Shown here: positions 1-8,350 of the stretch, piece by piece | Position numbering within the stretch: the stretch's first letter is position 1 | Layout: each line of letters opens with the position of its first letter | Assembly: GCA_030765645.1 (NCBI GenBank) | Contig: JAVCCE010000076.1 | Span: forward strand, 62,001-126,000 | Direction: 5' to 3' | DNA length: 64,000 nucleotides | DNA from: Candidatus Hinthialibacter antarcticus | Lineage (GTDB): Bacteria > Hinthialibacterota > Hinthialibacteria > Hinthialibacterales > Hinthialibacteraceae | The notes under the pieces: generated by a model | Database searches by the model: none | Told to the model about the DNA's origin: nothing | The model's input: only the letters and a program-made list of their open reading frames with translations | Position numbers and translations under genes: made by a program

Positions 1-744
1 GCAGCGAAAAACACGCCTGTTCTCAAGAGTGAACCTGTCGCGAATGAGGCCGTTGCGCCTGTCGTTGAAACGGCGCCTGTGGAAGAAAACTGGCAGCCAG
101 TTGATTCAAACTATCGCGTACAGCGCGGCGATACCCTTTCGCAGATTGTTGTCGATACGCTGCGCGGTCAGCAGATTGATTTTTCTACCCGAGACATTTA
201 TCGCTTAGTGGGAGTGATGTCAAACGCCAATGAACTTTCAAACCCGAACCGGATTCTCGCGGGACAAAATCTCGACCTCAGCCCCATTCAAGAATTTGTG
301 ATTGCCCGTCGCGACTCCGATAAATCGGTCGCAATGAATACCGATGCGCAGATGCCAGCGAGCGGGCCGATTACTTCCGCCTTTGGAATGCGGCATCATC
401 CAATTGACGGCGAATGGCGCCAGCACAACGGCATCGACATCGGCGTGCAAAATGGTACGCCGATTCAACCGATCCAAGATGGGACGGTTGTGTATTCGGG
501 TGAACAAAGCGGTTACGGCAACGTCGTCGACGTTTCACACGGAGACGGTTTGGTCTCGCGCTATGCGCATCTTTCAGAGCGTTTTGTTGAAGCGGGCGAT
601 CAAATTCGCGCCGGGGAAACGGTCGGTCTCTCCGGTCAAACTGGAAATGCAACCGGGCCGCATCTTCATCTCGAAGTCATGCGAGGCGGCCAACCGGTAG
701 ACCCGATGGGCTTTTTACCGATGCAATCCATCGCACAACGATGA
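1..744 (+). CDS. LysM and M23 metallopeptidase (5'-truncated by window)
   Basis: Probable peptidoglycan-binding endopeptidase or divisome activator of the NlpD/EnvC type, acting in the periplasm. The reading frame is open to base 1, so the true start lies upstream; a GTG at 79 is in frame but is not a convincing start. Visible in order are an Ala/Pro/Glu-rich linker, a LysM-like segment beginning YRVQRGDTLSQIV, and a C-terminal M23 domain. The M23 zinc motifs are present: HNGIDIG, YAHLS and GPHLHLEV. Family membership is clear. Whether it is catalytic or only an amidase activator cannot be settled, although the retained His and Asp residues favour activity. Confidence 0.88.
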   Translation, partial: AAKNTPVLKSEPVANEAVAPVVETAPVEENWQPVDSNYRVQRGDTLSQIVVDTLRGQQIDFSTRDIYRLVGVMSNANELSNPNRILAGQNLDLSPIQEFVIARRDSDKSVAMNTDAQMPASGPITSAFGMRHHPIDGEWRQHNGIDIGVQNGTPIQPIQDGTVVYSGEQSGYGNVVDVSHGDGLVSRYAHLSERFVEAGDQIRAGETVGLSGQTGNATGPHLHLEVMRGGQPVDPMGFLPMQSIAQR

Positions 745-837
745 ATATTTTGGTACAAGTACGAAAAACGAAAAATCGTTTCACCGCTTTTTTCCCCAAT
801 ATGGGGGAGATCACAAAGGCAATGTCATTGATTTAAA

Positions 838-985
838 AAGGGGCGAGCCCAAGGCGTCGCGAAGCGACGGCAGCCCTATTGTTTGAATGTATTCGCTTTG
901 TTTATACTATTTTGAAATCCCCCCGGCGCTTTCAGCGCCACCCCCCTTAAAAAGTGGGGCGAAAAGCCCTGACTCCGTACATTAA
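838..985. repeat. Dispersed repeat, GGCGC hairpin family, copy 1
   Basis: Contains AAGGCGTCGCGAAGCGACG followed by CCCCCCGGCGC, GCGCCACCCCCC and CTTAAAAAG. The same order of blocks recurs at about 58226-58345 with small changes. Both halves can form short hairpins (GCGTCGC/GCGACG and GGCGC/GCGCC). The boundaries are approximate. Confidence 0.6.
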
Positions 986-1040
986 ACCGATGGCATTGGA
1001 TTTATCCTTCCAGACTATTTTTTATCCACAAAAAACTTGG

Positions 1041-1110
1041 CAGGCGTGGGGGCATCTCTGTGAGCGCCTGTGCAATCGGGCCTGATAGCCTGCACTTGTA
1101 CCCACGCCTG
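1041..1110 (+). repeat. Covarying hairpin repeat, copy 1
   Basis: The outer arms CAGGCGTGGG and CCCACGCCTG are perfect inverted repeats. The interior carries CTCTGTGAGCGCCTGTGC and GGGCCTGATAGCC, shared with copies at 33221, 47834 and 55759. This copy lacks the CGAAGCGAAGAGAG block of the others, so its inner right arm is shortened. Confidence 0.75.
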
Positions 1111-1242
1111 GGCAGATTGCTTCGCTGTACCCGCAATGACGCGGCGCTTCACCCTTGCCTTCATCTTTACCAGCGCACATGAACTGAGTATGGTTTTGGT
1201 TCGATCCTGTTAATACTTTGCATAGAAAGAACCAAAACTTCA

Positions 1243-1713
1243 ATGTCGCATTTTTTCCCGCAAAAAGACTTCGCGCCCACTCGCGTACCCTTATCCAATG
1301 ATGCAATCCTATGGCAAGGGGCGCCGTCGGGCCGGACGGTTCTGCCTTCCATTCTTGTATGCTTGCTTTTCGGTTGGTTGATTGTTCCTATTTGGTTTAC
1401 CTACCGAATCTGGTTGAAGCATTCGAGTACAGAATATCTGGTCACGCAGCGCTATGTACAAATCCGCAATGATTCTTTCGACAAAGTAAACCGGATTTTA
1501 GAAATTTATCGCGTCCGTTCGGTCGAAGCGCAATCCTCTAGTTCCCCCGGCAAACAAGACGTGATTTTCTATCCCACGGATGATTACACCCCGCCTGTGC
1601 GTTACGTTGGCGTCGAAATCAGCGATGAAGAATTGCGGCGCATCAAAGACGCGATTGACGCGACCCGCGAAAAGAAGCGCGTCGCCGCAATCAGTTTGCC
1701 TGTTTTAGGGTAG
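1243..1713 (+). CDS. PH-like membrane protein
   Basis: A 156-residue protein of unknown role. Residues about 30-56 are strongly hydrophobic with a central turn, giving one membrane segment or a tight hairpin. The flanking sequence, with WQGAPSGRT before the membrane segment and TEYLVTQRYVQIRND after it, resembles the bacterial PH domain (bPH2, YdbS/YdbT-like), in which a membrane hairpin precedes the typical 'y.lT..rv' strand. The ATG at 1243 follows a weak ribosome site. It is followed by a glycosidase gene 78 bases downstream on the same strand, with no obvious functional link. The PH assignment rests on pattern only. Confidence 0.6.
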   Translation: MSHFFPQKDFAPTRVPLSNDAILWQGAPSGRTVLPSILVCLLFGWLIVPIWFTYRIWLKHSSTEYLVTQRYVQIRNDSFDKVNRILEIYRVRSVEAQSSSSPGKQDVIFYPTDDYTPPVRYVGVEISDEELRRIKDAIDATREKKRVAAISLPVLG

Positions 1714-1791
1714 TTGCGCGGGCCCTCTCTTCCTATCATTTGTTCTATGGATTGTGATATTCTAAATCATCTTTTCGTGGGAGAAATGACA

Positions 1792-3222
1792 ATGTCAACA
1801 AACCGGTTTTTTACTCAATTCGCCTCTATCTTTTGTTTATTGCTTGCTAGCGTTTTTGTCGTGCAAGCCGATGCGCCAAGTCACGAACAGCGCGAAAAAG
1901 AAGCCATCAAACCCTGGAGCGAAAACGCCTGGTATTGGTCATACAAAGGCGAGCCGGCGCTGCTTCTTGGCGGGTCGGATGAAGACAATCTATTCAACAA
2001 TCTCGACATGATGAAAGACAATTTTGAGAAAATGAAAGCCTGCGGCGCGAATTACATTCGCAGCACGCTTTCTGTCCGCGATGAAGGCAACGTCTATCCA
2101 TTTGAAAAAACGAACGGCTTGTTTGATCTCGATAAATTCAATCCTGAATATTGGCGCCGCTTAGAAGCCAGCATCGACCAAGCCTATCAACAAGACGCGT
2201 TTGTACAAATTGAATTATGGGCGACCTTTGACCACTACCGCGAGTATTGGTTGAAGCACCCGTTTAATCCCGCCAATAATAAGAACATTTCGGCGGACGC
2301 AACTGCCATGAAGCCCGAATGGGATTTTCATCCGGCGCAAAAGCGCAACCCGTTTTTCTTTTCGTTTCCCGAAATGAACAATGAGACGCTGCTATTGAAA
2401 TACCAAAAAGCGTTCGTTAAAAAGGCGCTTGATGTTGCGCTGCCTTATCCCAATGTTTTGTATTGTATGGACAACGAAACCCGCGCACCGGCTGGCTGGT
2501 CGTTATTTTGGGGACGCTTTGTTCGTGAATATGCAAAACAAAAAGGCGTCACCGTTCAAGTGACCGAAATGTATGACAATTGGGATATCCGCGCCGATGA
2601 ACACAAACCGACGTACATGAATCCTGACGTGTTTTCGTTCATGGAAGTTTCGCAAAACAATTGGCAAGAAGGCCAGACGCATTACGACCGCTTGTTGTGG
2701 ATGCGAAACAACTTAGCCAATACGCCCGGCGGCGTTCGTCCGATGAGCAACGTCAAAGTCTATCATCGCCTGGGCGGCAATCGGCCTAACGATCCAGCGG
2801 TGGGCATTGAACGTTGGATGCGCAACGTGTTTGCGGGATGCGCGTCCACCCGGTTCCATCGGCCTGACAGCGGCCTTGGTTTGGCCCCGGAAGCGCAGAC
2901 TCTAATCCGTTCGATGCGGACGTTTTTGAATGATTTCGATATCTTTCATTCCGAACCGGCGCCCGGCGTCTTGAGCGAGTGCGATGATAATGAAGCCTAC
3001 TGCTTGGCGATTTCGGGCAAGGCGTATGCGCTGTATTTCCCCAAAGGCGGCGAGGTGAATTTGAAACTTCCTGAGCCAGTGAAGAGCGCGTTCGTGCGTT
3101 GGTTAGACCCAAACGCAGGCCAGTTTTTGTCGCCCAAGTCGGCGGACATCAAAGACAACGCGATCCGCTTGCAGTCGCCGGGGATGGAGGCGCCTTGGCT
3201 GGTGTTGGTCGAATGTCGATAA
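1792..3222 (+). CDS. Secreted TIM-barrel glycoside hydrolase-like protein
   Basis: A 476-residue exported protein with a signal peptide ending near VVQADA. The ATG at 1792 is chosen because a GGGAG site lies about 8 bases upstream; an ATG at 1786 is too close to it. The body resembles DUF4038/GH140-type glycosidases: a tryptophan-rich entry (WYWSYKGEPALLLGGSDED), repeated barrel strands, LYCMDNETRAP with a likely acidic catalytic residue, then VQVTEMYDN. The last 80 residues look like the small beta domain often described as collagen-binding-like in these proteins (AYALYFPKGGEVNLKLP). The substrate is unknown, probably a plant or algal polysaccharide side chain. Confidence 0.7.
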   Translation: MSTNRFFTQFASIFCLLLASVFVVQADAPSHEQREKEAIKPWSENAWYWSYKGEPALLLGGSDEDNLFNNLDMMKDNFEKMKACGANYIRSTLSVRDEGNVYPFEKTNGLFDLDKFNPEYWRRLEASIDQAYQQDAFVQIELWATFDHYREYWLKHPFNPANNKNISADATAMKPEWDFHPAQKRNPFFFSFPEMNNETLLLKYQKAFVKKALDVALPYPNVLYCMDNETRAPAGWSLFWGRFVREYAKQKGVTVQVTEMYDNWDIRADEHKPTYMNPDVFSFMEVSQNNWQEGQTHYDRLLWMRNNLANTPGGVRPMSNVKVYHRLGGNRPNDPAVGIERWMRNVFAGCASTRFHRPDSGLGLAPEAQTLIRSMRTFLNDFDIFHSEPAPGVLSECDDNEAYCLAISGKAYALYFPKGGEVNLKLPEPVKSAFVRWLDPNAGQFLSPKSADIKDNAIRLQSPGMEAPWLVLVECR

Positions 3223-3276
3223 AATGAAAAGAGGCTGTTCTTGATTTGGCCAAATGCGAGTACGATTTGACCTCGT

Positions 3277-4122
3277 ATGAATGAGACAGCCCAGATTCCA
3301 GACTCACTCGTAGATTCGAGCGTAACGCCGCCTTCGATCGAAGTGCGCCATGTGGCCAAGACGTTTGGCCCGCGCCATGTCTTGAAGGACATCAACTTTA
3401 CTGTTCCGACGGGAAAGACGACGGTCATCATCGGCGGCAGCGGCAGCGGCAAATCGACTCTACTGCGCATCATGGTCGGCGTGTTGAAGCCAACGCGTGG
3501 GCAGGTGCTCTATGACGGCGTTGACATCGCCCCGATGGATGACGACGCCCTTGATCCCGTTCGTAAGCAATTTGGCATCCTCTTTCAAAACGGCGCCTTG
3601 TTTAACTCGATGACCGTTGGCGACAACGTAGCGCTGCCGTTGATTGAACACACCGACTTGGATTCCAAAATCATCAAGATGATTGTGAAGATGAAATTGG
3701 AACTGGTCGGTTTGCGCGGCTTCGAAGATTTAAAGCCCTCGCAGATTTCCGGCGGGATGAAAAAGCGCGTCGGCCTGGCGCGGGCGATTGCGCTCGATCC
3801 CGGCATTGTTTATTACGACGAACCGTCGGCGGGATTGGACCCGATTACTGCGGCGGTCATTGATGATTTGATGTTAGACTTGTCGCGCAAGATGAGCATT
3901 ACCTCGGTGGTCGTCACTCACCACATGGACAGCGCGTTTAAAATCGCCGACCAGATGATTATGTTGCATGAAGGCAAAATTATCGCCGAAGGCCCGCCGC
4001 AAGAATTTGAAAACCCCACCGACCCGTTGATTAAGCAGTTTGTTGACGGGACGGCGGACGGCCCCATCAAATTTCACATGTCGGCGGACGATTATATTCA
4101 AGATTTGCTGAAAATGGATTGA
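3277..4122 (+). CDS. mlaF: Mla-type lipid transport ATPase
   Basis: ATP-binding subunit of the MCE/Mla phospholipid transporter, 281 residues, cytoplasmic face of the inner membrane. The Walker A motif is GGSGSGKST, the ABC signature is SGGMKKR and the Walker B region is IVYYDEPSAGLDP. The switch His lies in VVTHHMD. The stretch FQNGALFNSMTVGDNVALPL is typical of MlaF/Mkl ATPases. An N-terminal extension of about 20 residues precedes the ATPase fold. mlaD follows 86 bases downstream, but no MlaE permease gene lies between or beside them. Confidence 0.92.
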   Translation: MNETAQIPDSLVDSSVTPPSIEVRHVAKTFGPRHVLKDINFTVPTGKTTVIIGGSGSGKSTLLRIMVGVLKPTRGQVLYDGVDIAPMDDDALDPVRKQFGILFQNGALFNSMTVGDNVALPLIEHTDLDSKIIKMIVKMKLELVGLRGFEDLKPSQISGGMKKRVGLARAIALDPGIVYYDEPSAGLDPITAAVIDDLMLDLSRKMSITSVVVTHHMDSAFKIADQMIMLHEGKIIAEGPPQEFENPTDPLIKQFVDGTADGPIKFHMSADDYIQDLLKMD

Positions 4123-4208
4123 GCGTTCTCTTGTTGCGTTTTTGTGAGAAGGGCGTCACACTTTGTCGCGTGAGCATTGAACAGAACAATGGATGAGAGG
4201 TCTTATCT

Positions 4209-5300
4209 ATGGCGGCCGTTACGCTGTCTGAAGTCAAAGTCGGGTTATTGGTCATTCTTGCTGTCATGCTGGTTGTAGTGCTCACCATGTCATTGGGCAA
4301 CTTTCAATCAATTTTCGCCGATTCGGTGACGGTGAGCGTGCGCGTCCCTAGCGTGGTCGGCATCGAACTCCACGCCCCGGTGACCTACGCTGGCGTACGG
4401 TTCGGCTCCGTGACCAAAAAACGCTACGACTTTGAAAACGACACTCCCGTCATTGAACTCACGCTTGATTATGATTCTCCGGTTTCGATGGATTCAAAAG
4501 TGGAATTCACTTCGTCTGGCATGTTGTCGCCTTTGTTTATTGAAATTTCCGGCGGAACCAAAGAGCAGCGTTTGAGCACGTTAATCGAAAAAGGAAATCT
4601 TGACCCGGAAAATATATATATCGACGGAACGCCGTATGCGTCCATCGGTGAATTTTTTGCGCTCGCCAGCGACGTGAAAATTGTGTTGGCAAAAGTCAAC
4701 GACGTGTTGGACGGCATTCAAGAGCCGTTGGGCAAAGCCTCCGGCATTGTGGACGACCTGAGCGGCGAAGTAAAAGTGATCGCAAGTGAATTGCGTGAGA
4801 TGTTGCAGGAAGCGCGCCCGCGTTTTCGCAATGTCTTAGACAAGTCCGGCGATTTGATTGCGAGCGCTTCGGGCGAAGTCGTGCCGACGTTGCGCAATCT
4901 ACGCGAGGCGTCAGGCGACGTGTCGCCATTGGTGAAAAACGTCGGCGATAAGATGGACAAGGCGTTAGCGCAGGTGAATGATCTCATTGATGAGATTAGC
5001 CCGGATGCTTCCGCAACGGTGCGTGAGATGCGCCAATTGATGCAAAGCGTGAAGACCCGGATTGGCGAGATTCAAGACAAAGCGGCGACCTTGCTCGACG
5101 ACGTTGATAAGGCCATCGTCGAAAACCGTTCTGAAATTGACGGGATGCTCGCGAATTTAAAAGAAACCTCCATCCATCTCAATGAACTGAGCGCACAACT
5201 CAACAAAGACCCTTGGCGGGTGGTTTGGAAGTCAGAGGGAAAACAATCGCCCGCGCGGGTATCGCCCAAGTGGGACCCGTTGCCCGCGCCATCGAAGTAA
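4209..5300 (+). CDS. mlaD: MCE-domain lipid-binding protein
   Basis: A 363-residue MlaD-like substrate-binding subunit. One membrane helix (about residues 11-30, LLVILAVMLVVVLTMSLG) is followed by the MCE domain, roughly residues 38-118, with VPSVVGIELHAPVTYAGVRFG. The long remainder, to about residue 345, is heptad-rich and likely forms the helical tube or coiled coil seen in longer MCE proteins. It is about twice the length of E. coli MlaD. It sits directly after mlaF and before a glycerate kinase gene. The likely role is retrograde lipid transfer at the outer membrane. Confidence 0.88.
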   Translation: MAAVTLSEVKVGLLVILAVMLVVVLTMSLGNFQSIFADSVTVSVRVPSVVGIELHAPVTYAGVRFGSVTKKRYDFENDTPVIELTLDYDSPVSMDSKVEFTSSGMLSPLFIEISGGTKEQRLSTLIEKGNLDPENIYIDGTPYASIGEFFALASDVKIVLAKVNDVLDGIQEPLGKASGIVDDLSGEVKVIASELREMLQEARPRFRNVLDKSGDLIASASGEVVPTLRNLREASGDVSPLVKNVGDKMDKALAQVNDLIDEISPDASATVREMRQLMQSVKTRIGEIQDKAATLLDDVDKAIVENRSEIDGMLANLKETSIHLNELSAQLNKDPWRVVWKSEGKQSPARVSPKWDPLPAPSK

Positions 5301-5320
5301 ATTCGACCAGGACATTTTCC

Positions 5321-6457
5321 ATGACTCGCATTGTGATAGCTCCAAACGCATTTAAAGAGAGTATTTCTGCGCCCGCCGCCGCCGCCGCAATTGCGCAAGG
5401 CGTGTTGCGCGTCATTCCCGATGCGGAAGTTGTGTGCGTTCCTGTCGCTGACGGAGGAGACGGAACAGCGGAGTCGGTACTGGCGGCGCGTGAGGGTAAG
5501 TGGCGTGAAGTCAAAGTCCATGATCCATTGATGCGGCCTATCCAATCCCGCTATGGAACCATCGATGATGGGCGCGTCGCCGTCATCGAAATGGCGGAGG
5601 CGTCGGGGCTGCGGTTGCTGGCGCCTGATGAGCGCAATCCAATGAAGACCAGCACATTCGGCGCCGGAGAATTGCTTCGCGATGCGTTAGATCGCGGCTG
5701 TGAAACCATCATTATGGGCATCGGCGGCAGCGCGACGGTTGACGGCGGACTCGGCATGGCGTCGGCCTTAGGCTATGGCTTGCTGGATTCAGCGGGCAAT
5801 CCTATTGAAGCCAACGGCGGCGGATTGCAAATGCTCGCGCACATTGTTTCGCAGAATGTGCATCCCCAATTACGAAAAACAAAAATTCTTATCGCAAGCG
5901 ACGTGACCAATCCATTGGTCGGCCCAGAGGGCGCCGCTGCGGTGTTTGGCCCGCAAAAAGGCGCGACGCCGGATATGGTGGACGCACTCGACGCAGGGCT
6001 GGTGAACGCGGCGCGCTGTTGGCGCGATGCGTTTGGCGTTGACGTCGCCGAGTTGCCGGGCGCGGGCGCTGCGGGCGGATTAGGCGCTGGGCTGGTTGCA
6101 TTCTGCGGCGCGGAAATTCGTTCGGGATTTGACTTGGTGGCTGATACCGTCAAATTAGATGACGCCTTGCAAGGCGCACAGTTGGTCATCACCGGCGAAG
6201 GCAAAATAGACGAGCAAACCCAATACGGCAAAGCGCCTGCGGGCGTTGCTGCTCGAGCGAAGCGGTTTGGCGTTCCTGCCGTTGGGTTGGCGGGCAGTCT
6301 CTCCGGTGATTTATCCGCCTTGTATACTAACGGTATGACAGCGCTCTTCTCGATAGTCCCGGGGCCGATGTCGCTAGACGACGCGATGGCGAATGCGAAA
6401 ACTCTTCTGGCCGACGCCAGCGAACAGGTGGTTCGATTGTGGCAAAACTCCAACTAA
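5321..6457 (+). CDS. Glycerate kinase
   Basis: A 378-residue member of the GarK/GlxK glycerate kinase family, which phosphorylates D-glycerate with ATP. The start at 5321 gives the family N-terminus MTRIVIAPNAFKESISA, matching the usual length near 380. Recognisable blocks are VPVADGGDGTAES, GIGGSATVDGGLGMA, PGAGAAGGLGAGL and ITGEGKIDEQTQYGK. The family uses either the 2- or 3-hydroxyl, and the sequence alone does not say which product is made. It begins 20 bases after mlaD and its last 19 bases overlap trkA, so the four genes are probably co-transcribed. Confidence 0.9.
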   Translation: MTRIVIAPNAFKESISAPAAAAAIAQGVLRVIPDAEVVCVPVADGGDGTAESVLAAREGKWREVKVHDPLMRPIQSRYGTIDDGRVAVIEMAEASGLRLLAPDERNPMKTSTFGAGELLRDALDRGCETIIMGIGGSATVDGGLGMASALGYGLLDSAGNPIEANGGGLQMLAHIVSQNVHPQLRKTKILIASDVTNPLVGPEGAAAVFGPQKGATPDMVDALDAGLVNAARCWRDAFGVDVAELPGAGAAGGLGAGLVAFCGAEIRSGFDLVADTVKLDDALQGAQLVITGEGKIDEQTQYGKAPAGVAARAKRFGVPAVGLAGSLSGDLSALYTNGMTALFSIVPGPMSLDDAMANAKTLLADASEQVVRLWQNSN

Positions 6458-7872
6458 CCGTCATTATCATGGGGGCCGGACAGGTAGGGCAGGGCCTGGC
6501 GCGCCGTCTTACCAAAGAAGGCCATCAGGTAAAAATCATCGACGCCAATACCACGCTGTTGGCTGAGATTGAGAACCATGTTGATGCGATGTGCATTGCT
6601 GGCAATGGCGCCAGCGCCCAGGTGTTGATCGACGCGGGCATTCAAAACGCTGATCTGTTCATTGGCGTCAGCGACAATGACGAGTGCAACATGGTGTCGG
6701 CGTCGTTGGCAAAACAATTTAATGTCACAACCGCTATCGCGCGGGTCAGAAACGAAGAATATCTGGTACCCGACCGCGCATTGTACGCGGATGCGATGCA
6801 CATGGATTTGATTATCAACCCTGATGAAGTGGCTTCGCTGGAACTACACGATTTGTTGATGATTCCCATGGCGAACAGCGTGGCGGAATTCGCCGAAGGC
6901 CGCTTGAAATTGATCGGCTTTCAAGTGAAGCCAGAATCGCTTTTGTGCGGCAAGGCGCTGAAAGAGTTGCCCAAACTCGGCTATGACGAAACCCTGCTAT
7001 TTGCCTGCGTCGTGCGCAGCGGAGACGTGGTGGTGCCGCGCGGCGACACGATTGTGAATGCGGGCGACCAAGTGTACGTTATCACATCGCCCAGCGCTTA
7101 TGGATATCTAAGTGAACTGGGCGGAGTCAAAGACGCGACCTTGAAGAAAGTTGTTGTCGTCGGCGCCAGCCGGGCGGCGTTCTTTTTGGCGGAACGGCTC
7201 GAAGCCGCCGGTGTTCACCTCATTATCATCGAAGAAGATGAAGCGCGCTGCGAACTCTTCGCTGACCTCTTGCAAGAAGCAACCATCCTGCACGGCGACG
7301 GTACCGATATGAGCATGTTGAAAGAGGCGGGGGTGCGCGACGCGGACGGATTTATTGCGTCGTCTCAAGATGATGAGACCAACATCCTCGCGGCGCTTTT
7401 GGCTAAGCAGGAAGGCGCCAAGCGCGTCATCAGCATTACCCGCAAGCCGCAGTACATTCCCTTGTTGCGGTTTATTGAACCCATCGACGTTGCGATCAAT
7501 CCAAGGCTTTCGACTATCAACGCCATCATGCGGTTTGTTCGCAAAGGCAAAACGCTTTCGATGACAACTTTAGCCGATGACCGGGCGGAAGCGATTGAAC
7601 TTGAAGTCGTAGAAACTTCGCCGTTAGTCGGAAAAAAATTAAAAGAGAACCCGTTTCCACAAAATGTGTTGTTAGGCGCGATTGTGCGTGGGGATGAAAT
7701 CATTATTCCCAAAGGAGAGGACGCGCTGCTTGCCGGCGATCATGCCATTATGATTGCGCTCAGTGAATCTGTGGGGAAACTGGATGACTTATTTGCCGAT
7801 CAAGAAAAAAACGGGTGGCGTTCGATGATGAAAAAGGCCGCCCAAAATTTGACGACCAACGGAAAATCATAA
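6439..7872 (+). CDS. trkA: Trk potassium uptake regulator
   Basis: Cytoplasmic NAD-binding gating subunit of a Trk/Ktr potassium channel, 477 residues. Two tandem RCK units are visible. The first begins with IIMGAGQVGQGLA, with the acidic residue at the end of strand 2 in VKIID. The second begins VVVGASRAAFFLAERL and lacks the classic GxGxxG pattern. Each is followed by a TrkA-C domain. The GTG at 6439 is chosen because the next ATG would delete the first beta strand of the Rossmann fold. The gene starts inside the end of the glycerate kinase gene. No TrkH/TrkG channel gene is present in the window. Confidence 0.9.
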   Translation: MAKLQLTVIIMGAGQVGQGLARRLTKEGHQVKIIDANTTLLAEIENHVDAMCIAGNGASAQVLIDAGIQNADLFIGVSDNDECNMVSASLAKQFNVTTAIARVRNEEYLVPDRALYADAMHMDLIINPDEVASLELHDLLMIPMANSVAEFAEGRLKLIGFQVKPESLLCGKALKELPKLGYDETLLFACVVRSGDVVVPRGDTIVNAGDQVYVITSPSAYGYLSELGGVKDATLKKVVVVGASRAAFFLAERLEAAGVHLIIIEEDEARCELFADLLQEATILHGDGTDMSMLKEAGVRDADGFIASSQDDETNILAALLAKQEGAKRVISITRKPQYIPLLRFIEPIDVAINPRLSTINAIMRFVRKGKTLSMTTLADDRAEAIELEVVETSPLVGKKLKENPFPQNVLLGAIVRGDEIIIPKGEDALLAGDHAIMIALSESVGKLDDLFADQEKNGWRSMMKKAAQNLTTNGKS

Positions 7873-7892
7873 TAACGAGACTGGCTTAATTT

Positions 7893-8210
7893 CTAACTGT
7901 TTTCTTGTGAAACGATCGCTGCGAGTTGCGGCCCTGAATCGCCTGCGTCTTTGTCGTGATATTCGCGACGCTCAGTAAGGTTTCCCTCTTGGTCATAGAT
8001 AAACTGAACATGAAAACCGTCTGAATAGTGAATAGCAGTAAGGCGATTGGCGTCGTCATACTCATAATTAGAGGTAACCTCGGCTTTGACAGTCTCTTGA
8101 ATATCTTCAGTGGTTACATTTGAGTCGCTCTGCAGGCTGAAAAAACAACCAACCACCACCATCAAGCCAACTAGAAGCATCAACGCTTGGATCCGGTCTC
8201 GTATTTCCAT
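7893..8210 (-). CDS. Small lipoprotein with one YD repeat
   Basis: A 105-residue protein with a hydrophobic N-terminus ending in a lipobox-like LMVVVGC, so likely a lipoprotein. Residues about 49-85 contain YEYDDANRLTAIHYSDG followed by FIYDQEGNLTERREY, the pattern of the RHS/YD repeat normally found in many copies in large toxins and teneurins. Only one repeat is present here. The gene converges on trkA with 20 bases between them. Its function is unknown; it could be a solitary derivative of an RHS protein or a small extracellular adaptor. Confidence 0.65.
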   Translation of the reverse strand: MEIRDRIQALMLLVGLMVVVGCFFSLQSDSNVTTEDIQETVKAEVTSNYEYDDANRLTAIHYSDGFHVQFIYDQEGNLTERREYHDKDAGDSGPQLAAIVSQENS

Positions 8211-8350
8211 TGCCCTACATCCTATAAAAATTAGTTACATTTTGCAATCTTATGTTTCCACTATACCACCTGAAAAGAAAAAAGAAAGAGAAAAATAACA
8301 TTTTTTTTAAATATTATATTTGAATAGTCATTCTATACCCAATTACTCAA

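Larger units (their letters stand above)
745..1242. other. Intergenic region with two palindromic repeats
   Basis: No convincing gene is seen. The stretch holds two dispersed repeat units. Positions about 838-985 match about 58226-58345, and a perfect 10-bp outer inverted repeat at 1041-1110 encloses a member of the four-copy hairpin family. Short reading frames here run across the repeats and look spurious. Confidence 0.7.

Noticed and set aside
1022-1352. Minus-strand frames upstream of the PH-like gene
   Set aside because: They cross the palindromic repeat and the start of the PH-like gene; no ribosome site.
1714-1791. Longer N-terminus for the TIM-barrel glycosidase
   Set aside because: It would bury the signal peptide behind about 26 residues, whereas ATG 1792 has a well-placed ribosome site.
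5773-6453. Minus-strand frame opposite glycerate kinase
   Set aside because: Shadow frame rich in Ala, Pro and Ser caused by codon bias of the true gene.
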